Shown here: positions 13,380 to 27,674 of the stretch, in pieces
How positions within the stretch are numbered: the stretch's first letter is position 1
How the letters are laid out: the number at the start of each line of letters is the position of its first letter
Assembly (NCBI RefSeq): GCF_019649055.1
Contig: NW_026570244.1
Span: 868,001-932,000, forward strand
Direction of reading: 5' to 3'
Length of the DNA: 64,000 nucleotides
From: Paramacrobiotus metropolitanus
Taxonomy: Eukaryota > Tardigrada > Eutardigrada > Parachela > Macrobiotidae
Notes under the pieces: generated by a model
Told to the model about the DNA's origin: nothing
Database searches by the model: none
The model's input: the letters and a program-made list of their open reading frames with translations, nothing else
Program-made: the position numbers and the translations under genes

Positions 13380-13515
13380 TAAAATAATACACAATTATAA
13401 TAATTATAAAAGTTTCACGATTAATAATTATAAAAGTTATTAATAAATATAATTATTAAGTTATTAATAATTATAATTATTAAGTTATTAATAATTATAA
13501 AAGTTTCACTACTAT
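13380..13515. repeat. AT-only imperfect tandem/palindromic repeat
   Basis: Repeated units of the type ATTAATAATTATAA and TAAGTTATTA recur in direct and inverted order. Two copies of AAAAGTTTCAC lie on the same strand within it (near 13408 and 13498). Low-complexity DNA or the decayed core of a small foldback element; no target duplication was identified. Confidence 0.7.
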
Positions 13516-14467
13516 CAGCGTACACCTGGACGGTATTAGCATTGAGAGCAATTACTTAATGTTGAAGTACATACATAGTATTCGCTGGTTTTGATATTAA
13601 AGCATCATTAAGTGCTTATGTAGCTCATTTGATAGAAGAAATATAACAGAAATTAAATTGAATACATTATACAACGCGCACTGGACCGTGCCGAACTGTT
13701 CGTTTCTCATTAGCAGTACAATTATTGTACTGCTGGGAAAGGTCATACGCTGGCCATGCAGTGCCGTGGCCCTCTGCAACTGCATTCACTGGGCGGGACG
13801 GGGACCGATGCCTGGCTGCTGGGACGCGCTGGCTGGTTGGCAGCACCGTGCGGACGGACATGGGGAGCCTGGTGATCTCAGCCGGGAAGCAAAGTGGAAC
13901 GCATCGAAAGGGAAAGCTCTGACGCATCGCTAACCACTGTCGCCACTGCAGACTTAACCTGCCGATTGATATCGATCCGCCGTGAGTAATGCTCTTAATT
14001 GTCCTGCGATCCGCTGCCGCATCCTAATCGTTGCACTCGTCCCATTCCTGATTCATCGCTTGGTAAAGTGAAAAAGAGGGATCGATAGCGAAGTATCGAT
14101 GCTGCTCACAACCAGTGCATGTTCTCTCAGCCGCAGTCACCTGCAGGCTGCAGATTTACACAAACTCCTACTGTTGAATGTCGATGCACCCGCACGATGC
14201 GTGCCAGCGCAGCGTCTGCTGACACACTGCACTTCCAGCACTGAAATGTGAAAATTTAACCCCTTCTTCCCGCTGCAGTCGACAGCGCGCTCGTGCTGCA
14301 ACGAATATAATTTTTGCAAAATGCTGTGTAGCAGCCTTGGCATTAATTCTATCTAGCTACTATCAGCTTATACCGTAATACAAATCACGATGCGCTTATC
14401 CCATAACCAGAATCTCGACCGGCGTTTCCCGTTCCCTTGCAGGCCGCCTGTCCGACGCCCAGCCGGC

Positions 14468-17400
14468 ATGGACCCGTTGCGCCGACTGGAGGAGATCTCG
14501 CGTAAACTGAAGGAGTTGCAGCGTCTGACCCGCGAAAGCCCGCAGCTGCGCCTCAACGCCGACGCATTTGCGGAGCATCCGGCGCCGCGGAGGGAGCCAG
14601 ACCAGCCACCGGCGCTGCGGGCGACCGGCCAGCAGCGTTGGACCCACGTGCACACCGTGGAGCAGAGCCGCCGCGCAGTCACCCTCTCCCGACCGCGCGG
14701 ACACCGGCACCCTGGCCCCGCCGTCGCTGCAATACGCCAGCGTCCGTCTCCCCGTGGGCGGACGCTGTCGGCTCGCCGTCCAACCCTTAACCGTCCCCCG
14801 GCCACCCTCACCAGTCGCTCCAGCCGCTGCAGCCCTCTTCCGGTCTGCACCTGCCGTCCCGACTGCCCACGCTCCCTATCCCCGGGAGGTCCCGACGACA
14901 GCCTGGCCAGTAGCCAAATGGCTACCCGCCTCGGGGATCCGTATCCGCGGATAGGCGCGCCGCCTGCCGTCTTCACGGCACACCGGCGTCAGCAGCAGTC
15001 CATGAAGATGGCCAAGTGCCTCATGCGGGACACTTGCGCAACCACTGTGAGTGAGTGCCCGACAACGTGTATCCACGTCGAGCCAGTAAAACAGCCTTTT
15101 TCTTTCTAGATGAACGCTTCTTTTTGGAGGGGAAGGAAACAGCCCGCTGCAGCTGCCGCGTGGTGGAGATCAGTTCGTCGGAAACCGCCGTTGCCAGTGA
15201 CGAGTGCCTCACCGCTCCACTTCCACCCGTGCCCACCGCCGCCATGCACAGGCCGGACGCGGGCGACCTGGACCCGCACACCGCCCAGATGCAGTGCGGC
15301 GCCGCAGTGCCGCTACGAGCCCCGCAGACACTGACGGTCAACGCGGCCTGCTCGCCTACCCACCTTTCCCTGGCGTCGGCCCACAATCAGACGCAGCCGG
15401 CGGCACACGCCTCCTGTGGGGCCCACGCCGCGCCCAGCCAGTGCTCGGCCCAGGTGTCCACGTCGGCGCTGTGTCACCGCGCCGACACCGGCGTCCAGTG
15501 CAGCCAGCACCCACTTCCAGGTGCTGCCGGACTGCCCGTCTCCGTCTGCACCTCCACGCCTCGCTTTGCCGTGCCGGCGACGAAGAGCGCCGCGGTCTGC
15601 ACCAGCGCCACGCACACCGGAGGCGCCGAGCTGAACGCATGCCGATCGCAAGCCTGTCAAACGGCGCAACACACCGTGTCCCGCTCGCAGAGCGCCGATC
15701 GGCTACATAACACCACGGATGCAGCCGCCGGGCGCTCCGCTTGCCAATTGGCACACTCCAAATCAGCGCAGGCGCTCACCGCCACCCTGTCGGCCTTTAC
15801 GCAGCCCCATAAATTCCACTCAGAGCAGACCCTCGACCGGATGCACGTGGGCACCAGTGCGGCGCCTCTTCCGTGCCCTCCGCCAAAAGACACGCGCTCT
15901 TGCGGAACAACGCACTCTTCGCTGACCACCGCTAAATCGGCGTGCACCGGCACCGACCCAACGCACGTTCCCACAAACGTCAACGCCGGAACCAGTGCAG
16001 CGCCTCTTCCCTGCAACCAGCCGAAGGACGCTCGCTCCTGCGGGACGTCGCACAGCCAGTTGGTCGCAGTTAAATCGGGGTGCACTAGCACGGAGCCGGA
16101 ACTGTCGGTAAACGTTCCGTCCAGCGCGAACGTCGCCCGTACTGGAACCGTTGGACCGTTCAGCCACTCGACATGCTCCGTGGCCAAACAGTCCAAATCG
16201 GTCCAGTGGCAGTCGGCGTCGGAGGCAAGCAGTCAGGTGGCCGGTGCTGCTTCCTGCCAGTGCATGCAGCGAAGGTAAGTCAATTAACGGAAAGAAAAGC
16301 CCAAGATCAACAGCCTGGTTGCTTGTTTTAGGAGTGAGGTGAAGCGGCTGTTGGTGGAAGTGGCCAGTCAGCAGGCACAGGAGCGCCAACAAGCTAGCGC
16401 CGTCACTCTAGCCGACGCCCGCAGTGCCCATATCTGCCCGACCCGTTCCAACTTCTCTACCCACAGCCGAAATCAGCAGGCACCGCCCAATCGCCCACTT
16501 CCGGTGGCGTCCTGCTCAGCAGTTACAGTGGGCGGGGCGGTCAGCGGGGATCCGCTGCATTCAACGTCAACCGGCTCCTATCTGCGGCCCGACGTGGGCG
16601 CTTCCGCGTCCCTCGCCAACCCGACCGGTGTCCATCCGTCACATACTGCTGACCATCACAGACAGGTCTACGACGATCACTCGCAGCTGCTCTCTCCCAA
16701 TTACCACCCGCACATGGACTTGTCCCAATCACACCACTCCACCCACTTCCGGTCGTTGCATTCCCAGCCTACTTTGTATGGCGCGGCATCGGCGTCGGCT
16801 TCGATCAACTACCCAATTACAGGAGCATCAGGTATGTTCTTCGTTTACTTCGATATAAAACTACGACTTCCGGTTTGTTGAACGCATCCACAGGTGCGTC
16901 GGTGTTGGCCGAACAACCATCCGTCTGGCCGGCACCCAACGCCTCGCAGTTCACACTGCACTCCTCCAACGATTCGGCCATCAGCTATTTTCCCTCCTCC
17001 ACAACGTTCTTTTCCAACACATCCTTAAATGTACCGGCAAATACTACGTACGCCGGCGATCTCCGCAACCGGCTGCCGGGTAAGAAAGTCAGTCAGCTGG
17101 CAGTCGAACAACCATTCTCATTCTTTCTTTCAGATGAAAACGCCGAAGGGGAGACCTGCCCACTGGAGAACGCCAATCCGCCCCCAGCGGATGTCGATCC
17201 CGGCGATGTTTGTGAATTGCCAGTTGCGGATGACGTTTGCCCGCTGCCAGCAGTGCACCCGCTCGCCGCTGTAGTCAACGAGCTGGCCGACGCCGGAACC
17301 AATACATCCTGCACCGACCTCAAACAGGCCTCGGCGAAGCCCGACACCAGTGACACCGACGATACACCCAGTCACAAATGTCGTCCGGCTCAACAACAAT

Positions 17401-18502
17401 TCCGAAAACGCAAAGATCGGCACCGGTCCAGGAGGAGACCCACCGGCCGATACCCGTCCAGTCCGCGAAAGACCCGACGGAAAAGCCGTCGTTACCGGGA
17501 TCAATCATGCCGACCGACAGCATCCCAGCGTGCGGTAGGAAAGGTCACTGTGTATCGGAGCGACAGCCCGAGCAGCAGTCCATCGCGCACTGTTATCAGC
17601 AGCACCAGCACCACGCCCACCACCTTCAGTCCGGGCCGGGTCCGATCGGAGGGCGAGTTTGTCTACGGACGCGCCTACCGAGACCGCGACCGCCCCGCCG
17701 ACTACGGCACCGGGACCTCCGCCACCGGCGACGGCGGTGACGTGGACTGGGGACACCTGGTCGACGCGCTGGTCGATTCGTCCGACAACGTCCGCGCGGC
17801 CGAGGATGACCTTTGCGGTTCGCTGTCTGACTCCACACGTAAGTTAAGTGAAACTCCAGACTCTGGAGTCCAGAGTTTTTCGGAGCATATGGGAGTCCAG
17901 TGTTATGTTTAGTCACCTATGGCACGAAACGTCGCCGACGTATGCATCGAATAACGCAGTACCTCCCTCTCGGCGACGGGACTGGGAGGAGCACGTGGAG
18001 GCCGACCAGCGTGGAAACCCCGAAGCGCCGGTTCCCTCGAAAACAGCACTACTCACTGGCCAGCGGCGGCTTTGTGGACCAACAGAGCGACAGCGAAGTG
18101 GAGGTGGACTTGCGCATGGCTGCATGTCGGCCAGGTGCCGGCTCAGCCCGGACGGCGGTGTTCCGGCCAACAGCGGAAGCGTGTGCGCTGCAGGTTAGAC
18201 ATTTTTGCGTCTTTTAAGTTGCGATGCAGCGAAATGACTGTACTACATGCATGTAGATAAGCCCGCTTTACGGGCGTCCGAAGATACAGCCCACTGCAAC
18301 ATTAACCGGTGACCGGAAGTTGGAGGGAAGCGGGCGAAACGGTCTATGCGGATTGAGACAGCGCCAACAGCCAGGGCACGGCTGCAGTGTGTGCCAGGCG
18401 GAAGCAGCTGCCAACACAGCCGCACTTCTGGAGTCGGGAGACTCATCGGGCAGCGAGGACCTCGAGGCCGGTCAGCTGATGATTCCCCGCACGCACCTCT
18501 AA
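14468..18502 (+). CDS. large low-complexity, probably disordered protein (7 exons, ~1183 aa)
   Basis: The exons are 14468-15050, 15110-16274, 16332-16831, 16894-17079, 17134-17838, 17913-18193 and 18371-18502. All are GT-AG with matching phases, and the total of 3552 bases is an exact frame. Residues 1-35 form a short charged helix or coiled coil (RLEEISRKLKELQRL). The rest is rich in Ser, Thr, Pro, Ala, His and Cys. Residues ~455-540 hold two copies of a 37-residue repeat, residues ~890-950 are an Arg/Lys/Ser-rich block (RKDRHRSRRRP), and the C-terminus is acidic. No enzyme domain is recognised; a scaffold or nucleic-acid-binding protein is possible. The 54-base fourth intron (17080-17133) is a multiple of three without a stop, so retention would keep the frame. 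The final intron is less certain: reading through 18193 would end the protein at 18217. An upstream 5' UTR exon is likely. Confidence 0.7.
15850..16098 (+). repeat. coding tandem repeat, two 37-codon units
   Basis: Units at 15850-15960 and 15988-16098 are both 111 bases and in frame. They encode closely matching segments beginning GTSAAPLPC and continuing through PKD-RSCGT-HS, KS and CT. They are separated by nine codons. Equal length and conserved Cys spacing indicate an internal duplication within the large low-complexity protein. Confidence 0.85.
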
Positions 18503-19662
18503 CGGCACGCGTTGTTTGCCTTAATTGCGCCTCTGCCTTGCACAGCGCTGTTAACGTTTTGCAAATAGCAGCTAAAGTCAAGGTTTATTATGCCCAATGT
18601 GGCTCTTGCTGCAAAGGTCACCCCCTTAAAGCTTGTCTTTGTGCACGCGTTGTATTCCTGGCAGCGGGGCTTGTTGACCTTTTTCACTGCTAACGGCTGT
18701 ACACTAGCAAGCTGTACCGCACAATGTAGCGGATTTGTGGTGACACGTGCGAGCACATGGCTGACTACATCGCCACCCGACACAACAGCAGGCCGTCTCG
18801 CTCCGGTCGGGAAGGAATTACTTCCTTGTTATTGTTGCGCGCTGCGCTTAACAATCAGCAATGTCGCTTGCGATGACTGTATTCTGTAGCACGCTGCGCT
18901 ATGTATTTGTCCAGCAGCTATTTCCGGTTTCAATACATCGTCGTATACTGTTCTATCACAATACTATCAGTACAAAATACCGGTTGCCTCGATAGAGTAA
19001 CTCACTCGTCTAATAATAGCACCAAAGCCGGTATGTTTTTTCGTTGTCAAATCACCGGAAATCAGCCGGTGTGGCCGCGTTTTTGTCGTTCCGCAGATGT
19101 TTTCCCAATCATGCCAACCGCTGGCCACGCACACCTGCATAAACATTCAATACCGTCCCATAAGCTTCTCCAGGCTGGCTGCCTGCGACGCTGCATATCG
19201 GTGTAGATATGCGCGGCGTGTCAAGCAAACCTTTAGGCGACAAAGCGCTTTCACTGCGCTAACGCAAGACAGCGCCTTTCACTGCACCGGCGATGATGCA
19301 TGCCGGAGGTATGCAAAGACATGCCGGTTACCGTACCGGCGTCAGAGTGCAGCTCAACAGAAAGTGCCAGCCATGCAGACGTTTTTGAGGACTGCTCGCT
19401 TCAATTACATGCAACCCGCTTGATTATCACATTTTTATTACATGTAAACCGCTGCACATAATCACGTGTAATGTGATAAGTTAGCTTGTTCTCTAATCCA
19501 CTACACCATCCCCCTTCTCATTTACACAGCAGGGCTAATTCGCTAATCCCGGCCGCAACGCTTCCGCGCGCCAGATCGCAGCCGGGCTGCAATCAATCGG
19601 AAGCACTACTGCATCGACATTCAATGCCGGCGTGGGAGGCCGGCAACGGTTCGGGGCCGGCG
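18503..19662. other. spacer, no gene seen
   Basis: The 3' flank of the low-complexity gene and 5' flank of the Cys-rich gene. Several short plus-strand open frames exist but lack ATG context and protein-like composition. From 19486 a frame is open into the next gene, with a possible alternative start at 19624. Confidence 0.45.
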
Positions 19663-21007
19663 ATGGCCACCATCAACCTGCTGCTGCCCATCGTGGTGAC
19701 GGCGCTGGGCCAGGCCGGCCAAGTGCTCCTCTACATCCCGCCGGCCACCGGCAGCCAGCTGCCCACCTACCCCTTCCAGCTGTACGCATCGACAGCCAGC
19801 GGAAGCGGCGCCTCCCGAGCGTGCCCGGTGGACCGGCCCTTCGTGGGCTGCAGCGTGGCGCCCTGCTCGTCCACCGGCAGCAGCGGCCTGTGTCCCAACT
19901 ACCCGACGGCCGTGTGCATTGACGACATGTGTGGTGGCTGCACCGCCCGCTTCTACATTCCCCGCGGACAATGGCCACAGTTGGCAGGACAGGCCTCGGC
20001 GGCGCAACTGTACTGGGCGTCGCCTAACGCCTTCACGGAGGTCACCGTGCAGTGCTTCGGCCCGCTGCCGGTCCTGAGCTACGGGGCGTGGCCCAGCGCC
20101 GATCCGTCGGTGACGCCGGTGTCGGCCTTCTCCATCTCCCGGAGCTACTGGTCCGCGGTCGACGTCTGTCCTCCCGGCGTACCGGTATATTTAATCAGCC
20201 CATGTTTTCTTCAGTGTATTACTGTTTTCTCTACAGATAACGGAGAAGACGTGCATGCCCAACCGGCAGACACCCTGCCAAGTCTTCCGCTGTCCGCAAT
20301 ACCCGGCAGCGGAATGCGTCAACTTCCACTGTGGCGACTGCCGCGCGCAGTTCTACCAGAACGGCGTGGACGTGTCCCAATCCTGCGGGATCACCAACCC
20401 CCAAACACCTACCTGGAGAAACGCTGGAAGCCCATTAAGTGGTACATTGGCTGACCAGCTACCCGTTCCCTACAACTCCAACCCCCTTCCGGCCCCCGGC
20501 AACACCGTCGGGCTGGCTAATCCCGCGTCAGACACCGGCTGCCGTGTCAGCACTGGCCGGGCGCTCCTTCCGGCCCCGGCCAACCTCTGCAACTACGACA
20601 CGGTGTGCCGCGGCCTGGACGTCCCGTCCGTGTGCCCCCAGTTCCCGGCGGCCGTCTGCAGTTCGGATCCCTGCGGCAGCAGTTCCGTCAACCCTACGGC
20701 GGGCGTCTGCCGGGTCAAGTTCTTGCTGGGCTCCACGGACGTCACTTCCGTGTGTTTTCCACCGCGCAGCCAACCGGACGCCGGGAGTCTGTCCATCCCG
20801 GCGGCGGTGGTGGCGCGGTTGTGCCCGGATGGACGGGCTTTTCGTATCGTCTGCAATTTCCCGCCCTGCGGCCGCTACGGGTCCGGTTGTCCCGGATATC
20901 CGGCGGCGCGCTGCCTGGAAGACAGCTGCGGTGCCTGCACCGCGCGATACTTCGTCTCTGCCACGGAAGTCACTTCCTTATGCTATCCTTACCCCACAAA
21001 AAAGTAG
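19663..21007 (+). CDS. secreted protein with four Cys-rich modules (2 exons)
   Basis: Exons 19663-20184 and 20237-21007 join in phase 0 to give 430 residues ending in TAG. The chosen ATG yields a signal peptide (INLLLPIVVTALG); an in-frame ATG at 19624 would hide it. Four modules of ~50 residues (about residues 54-104, 180-226, 290-345 and 370-425) share a core C-x2-[YF]-P-x-A-x-C-x4-C-G-x-C-x-A-[RQ]-[FY]. The third module has an insertion in place of the second half of the CGxC core. Comparable Cys-rich repeats occur in uncharacterised secreted proteins of other invertebrates (from memory). Extracellular and disulfide-bonded by inference; no catalytic residues are seen. It ends 171 bases from the convergent AMP deaminase stop, and AATAAA hexamers lie at 21051 and 21079. 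Confidence 0.8.
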
Positions 21008-21027
21008 CAGCTTCTTGCCTTAACAGT

Positions 21028-21084
21028 CTGTACATTTTATTTTTATTGTAAATAAATCGTTCTGTGGCAACAGTGTGAATAAAA
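21028..21084. promoter_or_regulatory. shared 3'-end region with polyadenylation signals on both strands
   Basis: The plus strand carries AATAAA at 21051-21056 and 21079-21084 for the Cys-rich gene. The minus strand carries AATAAA (seen here as TTTATT) near 21035-21046, which could serve the convergent AMP deaminase. If both are used, the two messages overlap at their 3' ends. Confidence 0.4.
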
Positions 21085-21178
21085 TTTGGCACATAAACAA
21101 AATTAGCAATTTTATCGCTTTAAATAAGCTATAAGCACAATTTCTGTTTTTATCATCGCAAAAACACCGGGAACGAAA

Positions 21179-24663
<3,485 letters not shown>

Positions 24664-25449
24664 GCTTCGAGAAATCACCAAAACAAATTTCCCACTTACT
24701 CTGATTCAATCCTGGGCACCGGAAAGCAAAATGACAAGATTATCAATAGCTGATTATATATTTATAAAATAATTATATAATTGCATATATTAATATGAAT
24801 AAGCATATAAATATACGCATATTATCATATATATATGCGTTATACATTTCTATTATTTACATAAACAGTAAACAAATATACAGCACATATACGTACACAT
24901 AAACGCTAAACACATATATACAGTTTATTTGCAGATAATTTTAATGAACGCACAGATCACGCTGATTATGAGCGCTATTTGAAGTCCCTATATTGTACAT
25001 TGTACAGGGAGTATTTGCGCCGAAGGCGAACGTTATATTTGATTCCCCGGTGAGTGTGTTATTAAACGGGGATTATCGATCAGTACCGTAGTTTATCGGG
25101 CAATATCGATATACTAGTAGACCCCGCGCAAACTGCGCGGAACAAATCAGCTACAAATAATTTACGTTATATACAGGCTGCTAAGACTCAAATTATGATT
25201 GAGATACTGTACTAATAGGAAGAATACGGATCATAATTACAAATTCTATATTTTAAATTCGATTATGTGTTGCAACTTGCAAGTGTACTGGTAAAATTAC
25301 CTATACTTCTACGGTAGTATGGCTGACACCGCGCAAAGTGCGCAGATGAAATCGACTGCTGCCTGATGATAAATGCAGTTAAAATAAAAATTACCGCATT
25401 TGCTAATACAGTTAACTTCGCTGACAAAAACTAAGTTATTACCGAATTA
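24664..25449. other. AT-rich spacer, no gene seen
   Basis: Upstream of AMP deaminase, hence its probable promoter side. 24760-24960 is strongly AT-rich with scattered ATATAT runs; a short CpG-containing repeat-like stretch follows near 25060-25140. No open frame of interest. Confidence 0.5.
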
Positions 25450-25909
25450 CCGTAATTATCGAATTTGCACCTCCCCGCATAATAAGGCACTCTCCGTAAT
25501 AAGTAAGCCCCCTCCCATAACCCGTTTGAAAAATAGTTCCTCCCGAATTTGCCTCCCATGGGGGTGTTATTAAATGTTAAGCGCCACGAAATGATAGATA
25601 TAAGGCCAATTGCTTCGTAATAACTGCTATGATGTAATTAATAAACAGTAAACGGTCACAAAAATAATTTGGTGCTATGCTTCAGAATGCTGCTCGTAAG
25701 GTTCTGAAACTGCAGACACCGGTATCTACTGCGTTCAATTTCAATGGAACAGAATGCGCAGTTGTTTGAAAAATAAACGTCCCCTTCTGAAAAATACTGT
25801 TTGAAAAATAGTACCACCCCCAGAAATAACGCCTCCTCCCCGAAATAAGACCCCCTACTCCAGGACGTTTGAACTTTTGCACCCCAGGGTGCAAATTCGA
25901 TAATTACGG
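25450..25909. mobile_element. non-autonomous DNA transposon, TA target duplication (~460 bp)
   Basis: The two ends form an inverted repeat of about 22 bp beginning CCGTAATTATCGAATTTGCA, and the element is flanked by TA on both sides (25448-25449 and 25910-25911). The interior has strand-asymmetric subrepeats: C-runs alternate with AATAA and GAAAAATA on the plus strand. No transposase frame is present. TA duplications point to a Tc1/mariner-type mobiliser, but that is inferred from the target site alone. Confidence 0.78.
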
Positions 25910-26514
25910 TAAGTGATTTTTTTCCAGCGGCAAGTGGCAATCCCACACCAACTAACTACTTAATACTTAACTAACTATAAAAGGTTCAATTGTTGCAGTC
26001 TTGCAGAGCTGGCTGATAAACTGTAAGAAAAAAACTGCCAAACGATGTCTCACTTAATTGCTGCTCCTCCTGCTTAGCGAGCTCCGCTCGCGCAGCAGCT
26101 CCGTTTCGCCTTCTGTAAATATCAGTTTTTCATTACTAATTTTAAAAATACCGTCTTTCATCGGTATAATATTAATACGAAAGCTTCTATTAAAGCTTTT
26201 ATTAAAGCTTCTATTAATACGAAACTAAAGAAACAGTGTCAACAGAGAAATGATTAAGTTAAAACTACCGCAAAACACTGCCTTTTACCTAAGTATCAAG
26301 CAGCCACCGTCATCCCGCAGCTACTTGATAATTGGTACTGCCAGGCTGCCAGCAAGATTCACGACGCATGCAGCTCTCACTTGGGACACTTCCCTAAGTT
26401 CCCTGGGTCGTTTGTGCGTTCGGTTGTCAAAATAACTTAAATCTTTCTTGTGCCTAAATTTTTATTATCCTTAAACCCACCGCTGTTAATATAATGTTTC
26501 TTAAAGCCATTGCA
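25910..26514. other. spacer between two transposons
   Basis: No gene. 26170-26225 holds a short tandem array in which AAGCTTCTATTA / AAGCTTTTATTA units are repeated three to four times between two ATACGAAA words. Otherwise nothing recognised. Confidence 0.45.
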
Positions 26515-26809
26515 GACCAAATTAGAGCCCCCAAACAGTATACTGTACTGCCGTATACGGCATACTGTACGGCACAACAGTACGTAACCGTAGTGAAAAT
26601 TGGTACTGTAACGGAAGTGCCGTACGTAACCGTAAGCCAAAAACACGGTTTCACAATGGGCTTGCCGTATACGGTACTGCCGTATACGGTATACCGTACG
26701 GTCAATCCCGTTATTTCTGCCGTAACCGTACCGTAGCCGTAGGTGCCGTAAGCGAAAACCGTACGTAGCCGTACAAAAATTTGTTACTGTTTGGGGCTCT
26801 AGACCAAAT
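26515..26809. mobile_element. hAT-like MITE with 8-bp target duplication (element 26523-26801)
   Basis: A perfect 8-bp direct repeat GACCAAAT (26515-26522 and 26802-26809) brackets a 279-bp element. Its ends are inverted repeats: TAGAGCCCCCAAACAGTA on the left; the right end reads TAGAGCCCCAAACAGTA on the opposite strand, one C shorter. The interior is packed with subterminal CCGTA/TACGG words in both orientations, including palindromes such as CCGTATACGG. These are hAT-superfamily hallmarks: 8-bp duplication, short inverted repeats and clustered transposase-binding words. No transposase is encoded, so the element is non-autonomous. The perfect duplication suggests a fairly recent insertion. 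Confidence 0.9.
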
Positions 26810-27223
26810 ACATCAAAACAAACAAAATTTTTCGAATTTTGTTTCACGATATAACCCGCGCAAGCTCTGCAGCAAGGCAGTTACTTTAAGTCTTCGCTGA
26901 TTGGTTGTGTTGGGGTTCCGTGGACTTTGTATGGTAGGGTTTTTTACAGTTTTCTCTCAAACGATGTTTGTTTTTTGAAATCCGAAAGTTGCGGGCTCAT
27001 CTACGAAATCAGCGCTATCGAATGATCCGTAAATGTTGAATATTGATCCACTCTGCGATTCTGGGGGATTTGACAGACACACTGGTCACGCCCCCTGTTA
27101 ATCTTTTATTATAAAGGATAGCTTATCACGCAGCGGGCTGCGTAATAACTATCGACGCAGTTGTAACCGCGACGCCAGTGAACCGGCAATTAAGCAGACC
27201 AGCCAATCAAGCTAGCAGTCGAC
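26810..27223. other. spacer, no gene seen
   Basis: Non-coding sequence between the hAT-like element and the 3' end of the minus-strand gene. A small GC-rich hairpin (CGCAGCGGGCTGCG) lies near 27128. No open frame of interest. Confidence 0.45.
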
Positions 27224-27674
27224 TCACAGATGCTTCTGGATGGCAGCGCGCTCCATTTCCTCCTCGATGGGCGCACGCGGACCTGCAAAGGAGAGCGCGT
27301 GACAGGTGCGCAGTGTGCTTAAACAGTCTGCTTAATACAGGCGAACGGAAGCAGACGGTCCGCGCAACATGATAGCGTTGATGTTCACGCACCTTCGTAG
27401 GGCGCGGCGGTGTCGAGGCTGCAGGAGTAGTTGTAGGCGCCCATGCCCTCGCCGGCGCAGGCGCTGTCGCTGCGCTCGGGGTGCGCGAAGGCCCGCTGCG
27501 CCATGCCGTTGGGCACGCCGAAGGGGTCGTTGTCGCTGCGACCGCCATTGCCACTGCCGGCCGCTTCACCGCCAGCCACGGCGCAAAGGTCACCGGCCAG
27601 GGCGGCCGTGCTGTCCGCATCCGGCAGGCTCTCCTCGGGCCCCGAGGCATCCTTCTCCATCAAGATCCAGTGCT
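27224..27674 (-). CDS. unidentified protein, C-terminal two exons (5' part not found)
   Basis: Two exons, 27674-27393 and 27282-27224, join in phase 1 with good GTGCGT and TTTGCAG splice sites and end in TGA. They encode about 113 residues. The first part is acidic and Gly/Ala/Asp/Ser-rich; the end is a compact charged helix (APIEEEMERAAIQKHL). The first exon opens at a CAG acceptor and needs one base from an upstream exon, so this is probably the 3' end of a longer gene. No upstream exon was recognised between 27.7 and 29 kb. The ATG at 27660 is an alternative start if there is none. No family recognised. Confidence 0.55.

Larger units (their letters stand above)
11943..14467. other. 3' UTR and spacer
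   Basis: The likely 3' UTR of the preceding gene ends near the AATAAA at 12333. Beyond it no gene is seen, apart from an AT repeat at 13380-13515 listed separately. Small open frames at 12608-12976 and 13658-13933 lack an ATG in good context or any recognisable feature. The last ~75 bases before 14468 contain a polypyrimidine-AG acceptor, so the next gene probably has an upstream untranslated exon somewhere here. Confidence 0.5.

Noticed and set aside
13380-13515. Possible CRISPR-like or satellite array
   Set aside because: Units are AT-only, irregular in length and partly inverted, with no constant spacer pattern.
13658-13933. Possible first coding exon of the low-complexity gene
   Set aside because: The frame is open but ends without a plausible donor in phase with 14443 or 14468; a non-coding first exon is more likely.
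14568-14954. Alternative plus-strand frame rich in Pro/Ala/Val within the first coding exon
   Set aside because: It stops at 14954 and cannot be spliced in phase to the following 1165-base exon, whereas the chosen frame can.
15204-16392. Long open frames on both strands overlapping the low-complexity gene
   Set aside because: They are GC-driven shadows. Only the plus frame chosen joins neighbours through phase-matched introns and carries the clean 37-codon repeat.
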